Positions 23,001 to 34,203 of a stretch of DNA of 64,000 bases are shown one piece after another. The position numbers and the translations under genes were made by a program. This DNA is from Ctenosaura bakeri (lineage: Eukaryota > Chordata > Lepidosauria > Squamata > Iguanidae): NCBI GenBank assembly GCA_948474755.1, contig CAOLHI010001310.1:62001-126000 (forward strand), given 5' to 3'. Numbering within the stretch: position 1 is the first letter of the stretch; every line of letters starts with the position of its first letter. The notes beneath the pieces were generated by a model that was given only the letters and a program-made list of their open reading frames with translations, was not told the origin of the DNA and searched no databases.

Positions 23001-24631
23001 TCTGCCTTTCCCCCCCCCCTTTTTTCTCTCTTTCCTTTTTAGGTATTTTTAGTGTGATGTTCAATTTTTAGAAATGTGGTAGAATTTGAAAACAGAACCC
23101 ACAGGTTTGCCTATTGATTATTTTTAACTATCTTTGTTATTTTTTTGAATTGTTTATTTGCTAATGTAAACTTGAGCACAACCCCACTCTCCTTGTGTCT
23201 GGGGGTATGTGTTTGTTGTTTTTACTGCCCCAAAATATATTATTAAAAAGACATCATATCAAGAATAGAAATTTTTTAGATAGACCAAAAAAGATTTGTA
23301 TAGAGAATACTGTCAATTAATTGCTATTTCTCTTACATGCTGTTGACTAAGAAGATCAATTTTGATTTCATGTATTACTGCTGTACCTATGTAAGTGCAT
23401 AACTAGTTTCAATATCCATTTTGTGTACATTATAGTAATAATTTTTTTTAAAAGCCCCCCCATACTAGTATCCTTTTCTTGTTGGGATTAGCATCCTATT
23501 ATGCCCTCCCACATTTTTCATGGGAAATGTTTTGCCTTTCTATTGCTTTCATTTACAAAAACCCGCTTTTGAATTACACATTTCAGGGTTCCCCTGTTTT
23601 GTAGTTGTTGCATTGCATTACTCAATGGGAATTCATCCAGTGAACATGTCCATTGTGAGTGATTTGTCCATTATTGATATGTTTTCCCAAAAAGTTGTTA
23701 CTGTGGTTTAGATGAGCACAATATTCCTTTTTTATCAAATAATTTGACCTTTTGCTGGCACACCTGGCTTAGCATTTGAGGGGGCCCAAAATGCAAGTTC
23801 CCAAGGAAGGCCCAAAAGACAAGGATTTCTTTCCCCTTTGGCGGGCACCAAAAAGCCTTGGTCAATTGCTCGGGGCCTGGCTTGCAGATGCATCAGATGC
23901 ATTTTATTTTACAATGATGCTGGATTTTTCGCCAAAAAAAAAAGGCCATGAAAGTGCTGCACATGGATAGCAGCAGTTCAATCGCCTTTTCCAGTTGTTT
24001 GTCTTTTTCTTAATGTCTCCCGTCTGGCCCTCAGGCACAATGTTTGCTAAAAAAAAAAAAACCCATTTTGAAGTTATGGCTGAATTTCAAAATTTTCCCG
24101 CCGCTGGAATTTGCTTTGCTACCGGGAAAATTCCCAGCCAACTCTTCTGGGAAGCCTGAGGGGGGAGGTTGAAATGGAAGATGCATTGTTATAAAAATCT
24201 ATTTGTTCGTGGCCCCGTCGTCTTTTTTTTCCCTTTCAGGAAAGGGCCCCAGCGGCAACTAAACTGTATTTAGAAGGAATGCGCCAGATATCTGATCTTT
24301 TTGGGAATTGGTTCCTTATACTGGAGGCTACCCGAGACTTCAGTATTGGGTTTTTAACTGTGCCTGTTAACCACTGGAAAAAATTTCAGCACTGGCTACA
24401 TCACAGATTAGGGTTGATTGCACTGAAACTAAGTAGGGGTTTGGGGCCCGGTCAGCTCTTGGATGAGTGAAAATTTTTTCTTTTTTAAATTGAGTTTCTG
24501 TTGTCTATCGCAATGTATGCCAATATTTTAATATACTACCCAATGATAAACCCGTTATTACCTTGAAAGGGGCAATGTTATAAAATCCAAATTCTACTCC
24601 AGGGATATGGATGGGGGTGGTACTTCCCCGT
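20080..24631 (+). mobile_element. Endogenous retrovirus, internal region, defective or miscalled
   Basis: About 4.55 kb lies between the LTRs, shorter than the usual 6-8 kb of a complete provirus. I recognise no protease, reverse transcriptase, RNase H, integrase or envelope motif in any frame. The base pattern is abnormal: long homopolymers of every base (for example 21,127-21,165, 22,078-22,090, 22,681-22,690 and 24,049-24,061) and blocks where a run of one base abuts a run of another. The 3' LTR shows the same pattern against its 5' partner, so sequence error is likely. The longest frames (21,184-21,615; 21,364-21,843 minus) are not credible genes. A stretch at 24,279-24,470 reads like a possible protein remnant but matches nothing I know. 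Confidence 0.6.
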
Positions 24632-24642
24632 GTGAGGGGGGC
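24632..24642 (+). other. Polypurine tract
   Basis: GTGAGGGGGGC directly precedes the 3' LTR, the position where plus-strand priming occurs in retroviruses. Confidence 0.6.
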
Positions 24643-25050
24643 TGTGAGTGGGAGAAAACCAAAACAGGAAGTCCTAGCCCCTCCCATGTTTTTAGCCCCC
24701 CCCCAGTCGCCATGTCACATGATGACTACCCCTAACTGTGGGGGAAAAAAACCCCCCCATTCATATTAGCAGGAGGTCACATACCACAAGGGGTCCCAGC
24801 CCCTTTTAACTGTGGCACTTCCTCATTGGTGGAAAATGTTGAAGTGGGAGTGTATGTTGCTACCTGCAAAAAAGCCTGGTAGGCCCCCAGTTTGTTGCAT
24901 CATCTCTTATGCCACCCAGTCAGCTGTTGATTTTTGTATTTTTGTATTTTTTTTAAAAAACCTGGCCTACGGGCCCAGCCTTTTTGGGCCAAGAAATTTT
25001 TTTATTTGCCTGTTTCTCAGAAAAAATATCTCCCAGGGTGCTGGGGGGCA
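24643..25050 (+). mobile_element. Endogenous retrovirus, 3' LTR
   Basis: It begins TGTGAGTGGGAG and ends GGGGGGCA at 25,050, so it has TG...CA ends. It is followed by TATGGT (25,051-25,056), which matches the hexamer before the 5' LTR in five of six bases, a 6-bp target duplication. Compared with the 5' LTR, large parts are identical (AGGAGGTCACATACCACAAG) while others are replaced by homopolymers: the polyadenylation region reads as T and A runs. The TATA box region is also altered. Confidence 0.85.
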
Positions 25051-25056
25051 TATGGT

Positions 25057-26281
25057 TAAAAAACAGGGAAGGGATTGTTGGGAGTGAACAGACCAATGTC
25101 AGCTAACAAAAATCATTGACTGTGTTGTAGCACAAAGCAAGGCACAGATGAAACACACGCGGGGCAAAAAAACCCGAAAAATCTGATAGTCAGGGACATG
25201 AGGCAGGGGTCCTGGCAGTACAAGGCAGATGAAGGCCTCTTTTCCTCAGCATCATCCTGCAGAGGAGATGGATGCCAGCTAAAGCCTCCAGTTCTTCCTC
25301 TGATCCTCCTTGTGGGATTTGTCATCCCAGATTTCCTCTTCATCCAAGCAGGATTCCTTAGGTTAAGGCATGACACAAACAATGGCTGATTGCTGGGAAA
25401 ATAGCATAATGTCAATGAGTCTTAACTTGTTATGCCTCCTTTCTGAATCATGGTGGAGAAATGCAGAATCATGTAGTTCAGTGCTGACTCCTGAGTAGCC
25501 ATGCTACTGCTCTGTGCTTTCTGTGTTCCGGGCAGCATGACAGACAGTAGGAAAGAGCAAGAGTGAAGCTGCATCATTCAAAATTGCTGCAGAAGAGAAA
25601 GAGGAGGAGGGCAACCAATGAGGAGTGACAAATGGGTACAGGTGTAAATCTTTATGTTCTTTGCCCTAACAGATCGAAGGAGCTGTATTCTCCCTGGTGA
25701 ATGAGAACAGAAAGATTTCTTCACAGTTCCTTTGCTGTTTGTGCTTTGGGAAGCATTTGTCTGCGCAGAAATACATGTTCTTTGTACAGCAATTTATTTA
25801 TGAGTTACATTGTCCTGCCTTTCCTCCAGTGAGTTCTCTTTCCTTCTTCATTTTATTCTCACAACAATGTCTTTGTTGGCAATTAAGAATTGACAGTAAC
25901 AATTAATGTAACAATTAAGGCAACAAACTAGAAATGTGTTCTACTAAACTTAACATACATGAATTCAGTATTTTCTAATGTTCTAATGATTAATCAATTC
26001 ATTAATGACCTAAAGAAAGAACAGACAAGTGTAAAAAAAATTCTTATACTCTTGTTTTAATGAAACATCTAATAGTTTTGTGTAATTACCTCCTCTCCAA
26101 TAAAAATTACATTTGCTACAGATCCTGAAGCAGCTCCTAGTGTGTTCTGTTCTCATGGAAAATACAGAAAGAGTTGAATATGTATTTTATGATTGCTGAA
26201 ATGCTGGAGTAATAGAAACATGTGATAATTATCAAATAGGATGCTTAGAAACAACTTTTTGATAGCATTGGAATTGCAATA
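25057..26281. other. Unassigned sequence after the retrovirus
   Basis: Homopolymer-rich sequence continues to about 25,180, then the text returns to normal. No gene or repeat is recognised. Confidence 0.5.
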
Positions 26282-26720
26282 ATGTTACTTCAGTCGTATG
26301 TACCCACTCCTCTTCTGTTTTGTATTATAACATTTAATGAGAAAGTGCCATGGTCTTTTGAAAATTATCAAGTTTTGGAGTATGTGGGTAGAAAAGAAAA
26401 TGGTAAACATCCAGTGTGTAATTGGCTTAATGTAGATGATGAGGCAGAACCCTTGATACAGTGTGGCCCCCTCAATCACAAGATCAGATTTCCCAGTCAG
26501 TTTTGCCACTCTCTAGGACAAATCCTTATACAGACACCCAACCATTGAACCAGGGTACATTACAAGAAGCTTTGATAAGAAAGACCCTTCCATTATAATT
26601 TTCCATCAGGTTCATATTATTGGAAAGGAAGATGCAGTGAATGTTCCTTTTGAGCAATTATTGGCTGAAGTGAAATCTACATCTATTGATAAATTGAGTG
26701 CCTTCTCAGTAGATTTTTTT
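26282..26720 (+). pseudogene. Possible frameshifted pseudogene, family unknown
   Basis: An 88-codon frame (26,282-26,548) is followed, after a shift of one frame near 26,540, by a second open stretch from 26,541 to a stop at about 26,730. The peptide contains ENYQVLEYVGRKENGKHPVC and, in the second frame, EPGYITRSFDKKDPSIIIFH. The composition looks protein-like, with few stops in the AT-rich context. I cannot name the family, and no poly(A) tail, intron or target duplication is evident. Chance openness remains possible. Confidence 0.25.
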
Positions 26721-27229
26721 TGGTAGGTGTGCCCAAAGAGAACCATGTTCTTCAAGTGGATAATTTGATGACATAAAAGAAGACATTTTTTCAGAGAAAT
26801 ATTTGAGACTTTACAACAAAATGCAAAATCCTCAAACAGCAATATCATTTTGGGCCCACTCTAAAGCATAAAAACTGGGATCTTCACCAAGCAAAGATAA
26901 ACACAAATCATACGGGAGTAAAATGGTGATGATGTTAGAGTCACAGGCCTACGTTCTGTCTCAAATGTCAGTTAAGATAGTGCTGAGGGATTTCAATGCA
27001 GGCAGAGGCCACTTCCTTTACTGGCCATGTGAGACCTAGAGACAAAGAGCAAATAAAATACAGGTAATAAAATTTCAACCCCATTAGCAACAAAAAAGTA
27101 ATGTCTCTTGAGATTCAGCTGTCCCTGTTCTGTGTGAAGTTAACCACTCCCTTCTTAGGCACAGAACATTGAATTTCTCAAGGAATCTTTGTTCTGTTAC
27201 ATCTGGGGAAACGTTTAGGTGCTGCATTA

Positions 27230-27710
27230 TGATGAGAGCTCTGCACTGGGTTAACTGGGTTGGGGAAAAACTCTCCCAGGCACTAACTTTCCTTCTCTGT
27301 AGAACCTTACAGGCTACAGGTTTAAAAAACATACAATTAAGCAGAGTAGCCCCAAAAACAAGGAAAAAAGAAAAGAAATCAGGCTGAAGACAAGCTGAAA
27401 ACAGAAAAACATTGCAACAGAACCCAACAGAACAATCTCTGTTCAGTACAAGCTGTTTCACAAAAGAAAAGAGGGGGCAAATGGCACAGGTGCTAAAAAA
27501 AATCTATAGCTGACCAAACTAAGGGGGCTAAAGCTGTGCAGCTAAGTTTAAGGGACTGCAGACTAAGACACACACAGGGATTGTCTCACCCTTCAACAGG
27601 AAGAAGAGTCCATTTGGCTGGGTGGTTGAAGTTCAGGGTGGCAAATTCTTCTCTTGGGGGACTCCTCCGTGATCCTTCCAGGATCTTTCTGGTCTGTCTC
27701 CACAAAATCT
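27230..27710. repeat. Dispersed repeat RX, copy 1 (unoccupied F1 site)
   Basis: This segment is repeated at 32,458-33,420: GGCTGAAGACAAGCTGAAAA versus the near-identical text at 32,613, and GGGATTGTCTCACCCTTCAA versus 33,291. At 27,561-27,575 it reads GACTAAGACACACAC, whereas copy 2 carries an F1 MITE exactly at this TAA. The family is unknown; the minus strand of copy 2 carries an AATAAA, so an LTR or LINE end is possible. Confidence 0.8.
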
Positions 27711-28093
27711 CTCCTCTGGCATTCTTCCTGGTTCCTTCTTTTAGCCTTTTTCTATGTGGGGTACAGGTCTGCAAGTCAGTGTCTACAAGCAGGCACTTTT
27801 CTTCTCTTAGGGGAAGCAGACACCCTCCAAGTCTCTGTGTCTGTATTTAACCTTTTCCTAACTTGGGGGCTGTCACTGGATTCAAGGGGACACCTCCTGG
27901 AAGGAGCAAAAATATTATTCTCTGGCAGTTTAAAAGTTTAGATTTGAAAATGACCTCTGAGTACTAGTAATGACTCTTAAGTAGTCTGAGGAGATGCAAA
28001 CAATAGATTTCACACACATAAGACAGAGTCAGTCCAGTTTACTCTCTTTCAAATCTGGATGGGATTTCCCGACATCTCTGGACAGAAGACATT
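27711..28093. other. Unassigned sequence between RX and F1 copy B
   Basis: The similarity to RX copy 2 stops at about 27,707. No other feature is recognised. Confidence 0.45.
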
Positions 28094-28559
28094 GGCCCTT
28101 TCCACACGAGGTGAGGGAATCACTCCATGCCATTATCTACCGCTTCTTCTGGGGTCCGAAGCAACACAGACTGTCCCTGAAGCCCTTCCGCAGGGCTCCT
28201 CCTTGGTCCAGGGCGAATCAGAGCAGTGCAAGGTCTGTAGATCCACACTGCTCTGGCTTCCAAAATGGCAGCTTCCAGCTTCCAAAATGGCGGTTTCCAG
28301 CTTCCAAAATGACGATGCATTGGTGTGAGCCTGCGAATCTGCACAAGGGAGCAGGAACGCAATGGTGCGTTCCAGGAAAATAAAGACCTGTTTTTTGCGG
28401 TCTTTAGAAAACACGCTGGAGGACCACTTGGGGTCATTTTGGAGCGGACTGAGGTGCAGATCTCCGGTAAGTAGTCCACTCCTAGTCCGCTCCAAGGTAC
28501 AGACGACCTCCATGAGAGGATGCACTGCCCCGTTCCAATTGCCTGGTGCAGAAAGGGCC
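28094..28559 (+). mobile_element. MITE family F1, copy B
   Basis: 466 bp, ends GGCCCTTTCCACAC and GTGCAGAAAGGGCC. It is closest to copy A, sharing ACTGTCCCTGAAGCCC and the CTTCCAAAATGG tandem, but has three units (28,258-28,315) where copy A has two. The flanking triplets are ATT and GTT, so the duplication is imperfect. Long frames on both strands are repeat by-products. Confidence 0.9.
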
Positions 28560-29514
28560 GTTATCTTACAATGGGAGTTATAACAGTCTGAACCAGTTTT
28601 GCAGGGCTTCTGTACAGTGGAAGTGAACAAGTCAATGAAGTACTTATTGTTCTCTCAAACATATCAAGGATCCATTTCCTTCTCAGAAGGAGGGAAGGGA
28701 TTTTGGTGGGAAAGTTACAGCTTGTATTTTAAAATGAGTCCTAACTTCTCCAAGATGGACAGGGGATCCAGGGAGCTGCATGTTGCTGTATCTTGCAAGA
28801 GTGCAGACTATGGCAAGAGGAAATTCCCTTCCTGGTGCATCAAAGTTTACTTGCAATTAAAATTTACCAAGCATAACTCATAACAGTATAGGTGAAACTT
28901 ACCAAATAGTAGTACCAAACTGTAGGCCAATGAAAGAGTTTTACCTTTGTTGGAGGTAGAAAACATCAAAAAGTTAGGGCTCAGTCCTTTAGTTCCTTTT
29001 TGTTTAGGATTCCCTTATTGCATCTACATTTGATATTTTGAAATCCAGGGGGTGGGGATGGGGGAACTATATTTGAGGCTTTGTTGGTGAGGAAGACATT
29101 CTCTATTATTTTTAATTTTACAGTCTTCTCAGGTTAAAATTCTAAAGAAATATCTGCAAAAACTAAATGTGCAGTTAGGGTCAGATGAGACATCCCCTTT
29201 ACATCTAGGAGTTGACTTGATAAGCTCCCACTTGCAGAGGAAACAGACTGTGGTTAGTAAGAAAATGACTAAAAATTAACTAAGGTTCAAGGTAGCTGGA
29301 AGGCTAGATTGTCCTGATAACAGTATTACTGTACATAGAGAGATGCCACATATAAATCAAGTAATCTTTAAGAGTAGATTGACATTGTCAAAGCAGCACT
29401 TAGCAGACAATATATTTCTACATAAAGTGTTAATGGACTGGGCTTGTAATACCAAATTACTAAAGAGAATACAGACACGATTGATCCAAATATGATTTAG
29501 CTAGCCATATTTGC
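28560..29514. other. Unassigned sequence before the L1
   Basis: No motif is recognised. Part may be the decayed start of the L1 element that becomes legible at about 29,515. Confidence 0.4.
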
Positions 29515-32100
29515 ATTTAATGTGAATAGGTTAAGCTCTCTAATTAAGTAGGACAAGAATCTGGACCATCGTTACTTGTGAAAAACTTGAATTTCTCCTG
29601 TTACAGAAGACTCATCATGAAGTAGATCTCATTCACTTTCTAATGAGGATGAGACTACAAACTCATGCACTATTTTCTGGTTCCTCCCAAGTCAACAGGT
29701 GTTCTATTTGCAATAGCCCCCAAACTGGCCTTCATTAAGAGGAAATCTTAATTGTCTCTAAAGGGAGATATGATTTTGTTAAAGGTATTCTAGCAGGTAC
29801 AGAGAAAGTCACTCCCAGCAAGGTTTATTTCTTCAAGACATTTTGGCTCAATTAAAAAAGATGACTACTGGAGTGTGTATCAACCAGCAATAAGAGCACA
29901 TGTGGGTCATCTCTTTTGCAAAACCTACTTGAGAAACTGGATGTTGTTGCTACTCAGGGTGAGATTCATTCTGGGGACAGATATTACACTTTCTTCTCCA
30001 AAAGGCATAATTTTTATTCTATACTAGATTATATTTACTTTTCTCATCCTGGAGAAGCTATATCAGCCTCCATAAAATCCTCTGATCATACTCCTATGCA
30101 AATAACTTTACATTTGTGCAACTATAGAGTCAGACCGCTTTCATGGTTTTTTTTTAATCCCCTTATATATTAGAAAGTCAGGATTCATAAGGGAAACTGA
30201 AAGAATCTATATTAAACTACATCTAAGAAAATTTGACATTTAAAATATCTCCCTCAGCCCCTCTGATAGCCACATTTAAGGTGGTTATCACATCTAAGAT
30301 GGTTATGAGAATGGAATTTACAAAAGAACTAAGTTATGTGAAATATGCATCTCATGTGGTAAAAGAAAGGATACTGAATTCAAAACTTGGCATTAAAAAT
30401 AAAAGGTATTCTGCAGATATACTACAGCTAAATAAGAATCGGACAGAAATGTGACTGTTAGATATTTTCAGTTGTGATTTACAGTTTACTAAGCATGGCT
30501 CTGTGACTTATAATCAAAATTTAACATTACTATATAATTGCTGGGTAATTTTCTAATTACATTAAAGAAAAGAAAAATGAAAGCAAGCCCAGTGTATTAA
30601 GGATCCTAAGAAGATGAAATAACACCAAAATTGACAAACTTTTAAAATAATACTTTAAATCTATTTACGTATACTTCCATCTTAATGAAACAGCAAGTTA
30701 CTTCCTTTTGAAGAAAGCCTACTTAAAATCACTAACTGAAAGAACAGAGTTTAAAATCAATCAATCACTGTTGATGAAATTGATGTTGCTGCTGGGAAAT
30801 TTTAAACATCACAAAGCTCAACAGTTGGATGGATTCAGTGGCAAGTTTTATAGAACTGACAAGGAAATAATTTCACCTATGCTGTTGCCGCTTTTCAATT
30901 CAGCTCTAGATGGCAAAAAAAGATGGTTCCATCTTCCTGTACATTGTCTAGAATTATACTGATTCCATAAACAGAATTGATTCACAATCCAATTCCTATT
31001 GGGCAACTTCATTCATTAATTATGATGATAGGATTTCCAGTAGAATTATTGTTTCTAGATTGAGTACTATAATTGGTAACTACGCAGAAAATGGTAAATT
31101 GGATTTAATTCAAAACAGACAATATCATTTCCTATTACCAGACATCTTAATGTGATAAATGCAGGTAAAGTAGAAAAGAACACATCAGTCAAAGTTGTGC
31201 CCTTTGATGCCAAGAAAGCTTTCAATAGCTTGGAATGAAGATTCCTTTTAAACATATGTACAAGATGAACCTGGGAGATAAGTTCATTTCAGCACTCCAG
31301 ATGTTTTCTCATGGCCAATGGTCTTCATACCAATGGTCTGGATTTTTCTCCATTTGACATTCAACATGACACAAAGCAGGGGTGTCCTGTCACCATTACT
31401 ATTTGGTGGCAGAACTGCTTGAAAATATTCTATGAGTGTGCTTTAAAGGACATTAATCAATGGGGGAAAGTGTTTCTCAAACTTGCTTGCAGATAACATT
31501 GTGGTGACTTATGATAATCCTATTATGAAAATCACAAGACATTTTAATATCTGAATTTGATATTTCTTCTTGTCTAACTATAAATAAGGAAAAACTAATG
31601 GTTTTGTAGATATACCTGGGAGAGATTACAACACAGTCTTGAAACTGTCTGGAAATGACATTGCCAGGTAACTTAACTGAATTGTTTCAGGTTATGAAAG
31701 AAAAACATGTTATCGAAGAAACTGAAACACTTGAGGTTGGGCAGGATTAAAAATGCCCATGCTACCTAAACTCTGACTCCAAGCAGATGTGTTTGGTTTA
31801 TCTCCAAAATTTTTGAAATATTGGCAAGATCCTATTAATGTGTTCAGTGTGTTTACTTCCAGAGTGACCAATTCTATAAAATTTATTAAACAGAAAGATG
31901 GTGATTTGCCAATCTCAATTGCATTATAAATCCTTTCAAATATGCCAGCTTGTTAAAATGCTCAAAAATAATTCCTCAGAAACATGGCTTTCTCTTCAGA
32001 TCTACAAGTCTAGTCTAAATAAATCAGAGAATATTCCATTTCTTCCTCTTATTCATAACATAGATAGCCATATCAAGAATCCTTTCTTGAGGAACATAAA
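29515..32100 (+). pseudogene. L1 (LINE-1) ORF2 relic
   Basis: An old, multiply broken ORF2. The APE-type endonuclease end is readable at 29,916-30,173: DRYYTFFSKRHNFYSILDYI, then the catalytic SDH motif (30,081-30,089) in SSDHTPMQITLHL. The reverse transcriptase follows: DGFSGKFYRTDKEIISPMLL (from about 30,828), block A FDAKKAFNSLE near 31,204-31,236 (the second Asp is Asn), and GLDFSPFDIQHDTKQGCPV near 31,332. A weaker C-terminal part extends to about 32,100. At least six frameshifts or stops break it, so it is inactive. The 5' part (29,515-29,900) is legible only as scattered endonuclease-like words. Confidence 0.85.
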
Positions 32101-32104
32101 TAAT

Positions 32105-32305
32105 TTCTAACTTATGACAACCCTAAGGTGAACCTATCATGAGGCCATCTTGGCAAGGTTTGTGCAGAAGAGGGTTGTCTTTGTCTTCATCTGACTCTGA
32201 GAGAATGTGAATTGCTCAGTTAGTTTCCATGGTTGAGTGGTGATTCAAACCCTGGTCTCCAGAGTTGTAGCCCAGTGCTCAAATCAGTATACCACACTGG
32301 CTCTC
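32105..32305 (-). mobile_element. Sauria-type SINE, nearly complete
   Basis: The plus strand shows CTTATGACAACCCTAAGGTG, CTTGGCAAGGTTTGTGCAGA, CATGGTTGAGTGGTGATTCA, ACCCTGGTCTCCAGAGTTGT and the reversed head ATACCACACTGGCTCTC. The order of tail, body, B box, A box is that of a full Sauria SINE read backwards. It lies between the L1 relic and RX copy 2. Confidence 0.85.
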
Positions 32306-32457
32306 AAGGAACACCCATGGAATGTGGGACAAAAATATCAAAAGTCTTTCTACTATCTCCAGTAATTTCATTCTTAAATCATCCAATTTTCTATAACACA
32401 GAGAAGTGGAAAAATATATAGGATGAATATCAGAACAGATTACTTGTTTTACTTATA

Positions 32458-33700
32458 GTGTGATGAGAACTGTGCACTGGGTTTACTGGTTTGGCGAAAT
32501 GCTCACCCAGGCACCAACCCTCTCTCTGTGAAGAAACTTACAGGCTATAGGTTTTTAAAAATGGACAATTAACCACAGTAGCTCCAAAAACAAGAAAAGA
32601 AAAAAAGAAATCAGGTTGAAGACAAGCTGATTTTGAAACACAATCTCTTCTTTATTAAAAGGTAGAAGAACATAGCAGCAGAACCCAACAGAACAATCTG
32701 TGTTCAATACAAGCTTTTTCTCAGAAGAAAAGATGGGCAGATTGGCACAGGTGCTAAAATCCCTGCTCCTGACCACACTAAGGGGGCTAAAGGTGTGCAG
32801 CCAAGCTTAAGAAACTGCAGACTAAGGCAATTTCTGCACTGGGCGAGAGAATCGCCCCGCGCCACAACTTACCAGATCTTCTGGCTCCCCGGTCCAGTCC
32901 AGGCTGCTCCAGAGCAGTGCGTGGTCATCGATCCGCACTGCTCCGGCATCCAAAATGGCAGCTTCCGGTTGGTCGTGAGTCTCGACCAACTGCTGAAGCT
33001 AACCAGCCTAAAGCCCGCCCTTGGCAGATCACAGGCACGCATTGGTGCGAGCCTGCAAATCTGCACAAGGGAACAGGCTTGCATTGGCACACTCCATGCT
33101 TTTGAAAGACTGGAAAAAACAGGTCTTTCAAAATGCTGGAGGACCACTTGGGGTCATTCTGGAGAGGACTGAGGTGCGGATCTACACTAAGTAGTCCGGA
33201 CCCAGTCCGCTTCAAGGTACAGATATCCTCCATGGAGGACGCACTGCACCGTTTTAAATATCCCATGTAGAAATGGCCTAAGACACACACAGGGATTCTC
33301 TCACCCTCCAATAGGAAGAAAAATCCATTTGGCTGAGTGGCTGAAGTTCAGGGCAGCAAATACTTCTCTTGGAGGACTCCTCTGTGATCCTTCCAAGCTC
33401 TTTCTGGTCTGTTTCCACAAAGCCACACACAGGATTCTCTCATCTTCCAATAGGAAGAAGAGTCCATTTGGCTGGGTGGCTGGAGATCAGGGTAGCAGGT
33501 TCTTCACATCAGCAGAAAAAAAGTAACAGTTCCAATGGGAGTGAAGACATTCAGGAGGGGAAGCTACTGGGCAGCAGCAGCAGCAGTAGTAGGGATGAAA
33601 CTGGTGGAGTGTCTTTTAGAGACAATGGCAGTGATACTGTAGATCTCATTCTGTTTATTTCCCCATCTTTCAAAAAACAAAGAGTCTTTTAGAGACACGA
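32458..33700. repeat. Dispersed repeat RX, copy 2, interrupted by F1 copy C
   Basis: It matches copy 1 (27,230-27,710) on both sides of the F1 insertion. After the insertion a segment of about 137 bp is tandemly duplicated: the ATTCTCTCACCCTCCAATAG text at 33,294 recurs as ATTCTCTCATCTTCCAATAG at 33,432. Further right, 33,511-33,645 matches 47,527-47,660. A minus-strand AATAAA lies near 32,652-32,658. Confidence 0.75.
32826..33278 (+). mobile_element. MITE family F1, copy C, in RX
   Basis: 453 bp, ends GGCAATTTCTGCAC and GTAGAAATGGCC, flanked by TAA on both sides (32,823-32,825 and 33,279-33,281). The host repeat is intact at the matching site in copy 1 (27,564-27,566), which has a single TAA, so both ends and the duplication are directly demonstrated. 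The interior holds the TTGGTCG...CGACCAA hairpin and CTTTCAAAATGCTGG. Confidence 0.95.
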
Positions 33701-33967
33701 CAATTCAAACCACCAACACAGTACACAGACATGCTCTGTCTTGTCAAGTGAGTTTCCCATAGTCTATGCTGTTGAAATATTTGCATGACTTTGGGGGAAA
33801 ATGTTGCAAAGACATAAACTATGTTTAACACAGCTATGAAACACTATATGGCTGCATCATTAGATATCTTGTATCATTAGATGCAGTTACAATAATGGAG
33901 CTCTCTCACTATAGTTACATCTGGCAATATCCCCCCCTCAAACAAAACAACCCTATCTTTTCAGCAT

Positions 33968-34203
33968 GGCAATGCCTCAGTCAAAGGGTTTCTAAAACTC
34001 TGTAGTTGGGGCACTGGGAAATGACCTGTGTAGCACTTTCCCAGTCACGGGGTTCATCAAGAACAGGCAGTTGGAGAGGCCCCTTGAGGTCCTGCTGCAA
34101 CTGTCTGTCTCAAGGCACCCTGCAACCAGAAGAGTACTGCAGATGTCATTCTCCAGTACCCTGATTTGCAGCACCTCAAAAACCCTTTGGTTGAGGCACT
34201 GCC
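33968..34203. mobile_element. Short TIR element, unclassified
   Basis: GGCAATGCCTCAGTCAAAGG at the left pairs with CCTTTGGTTGAGGCACTGCC at the right: about 26 bp with four mismatches. The interior of about 185 bp has no coding motif. No matching target duplication is visible, so the superfamily is undetermined. Confidence 0.55.

Noticed and set aside
28120..28630. Frames of 119-165 codons on the minus strand
   Set aside because: By-products of F1 copy B. The same words recur in copy A because it is a repeat.
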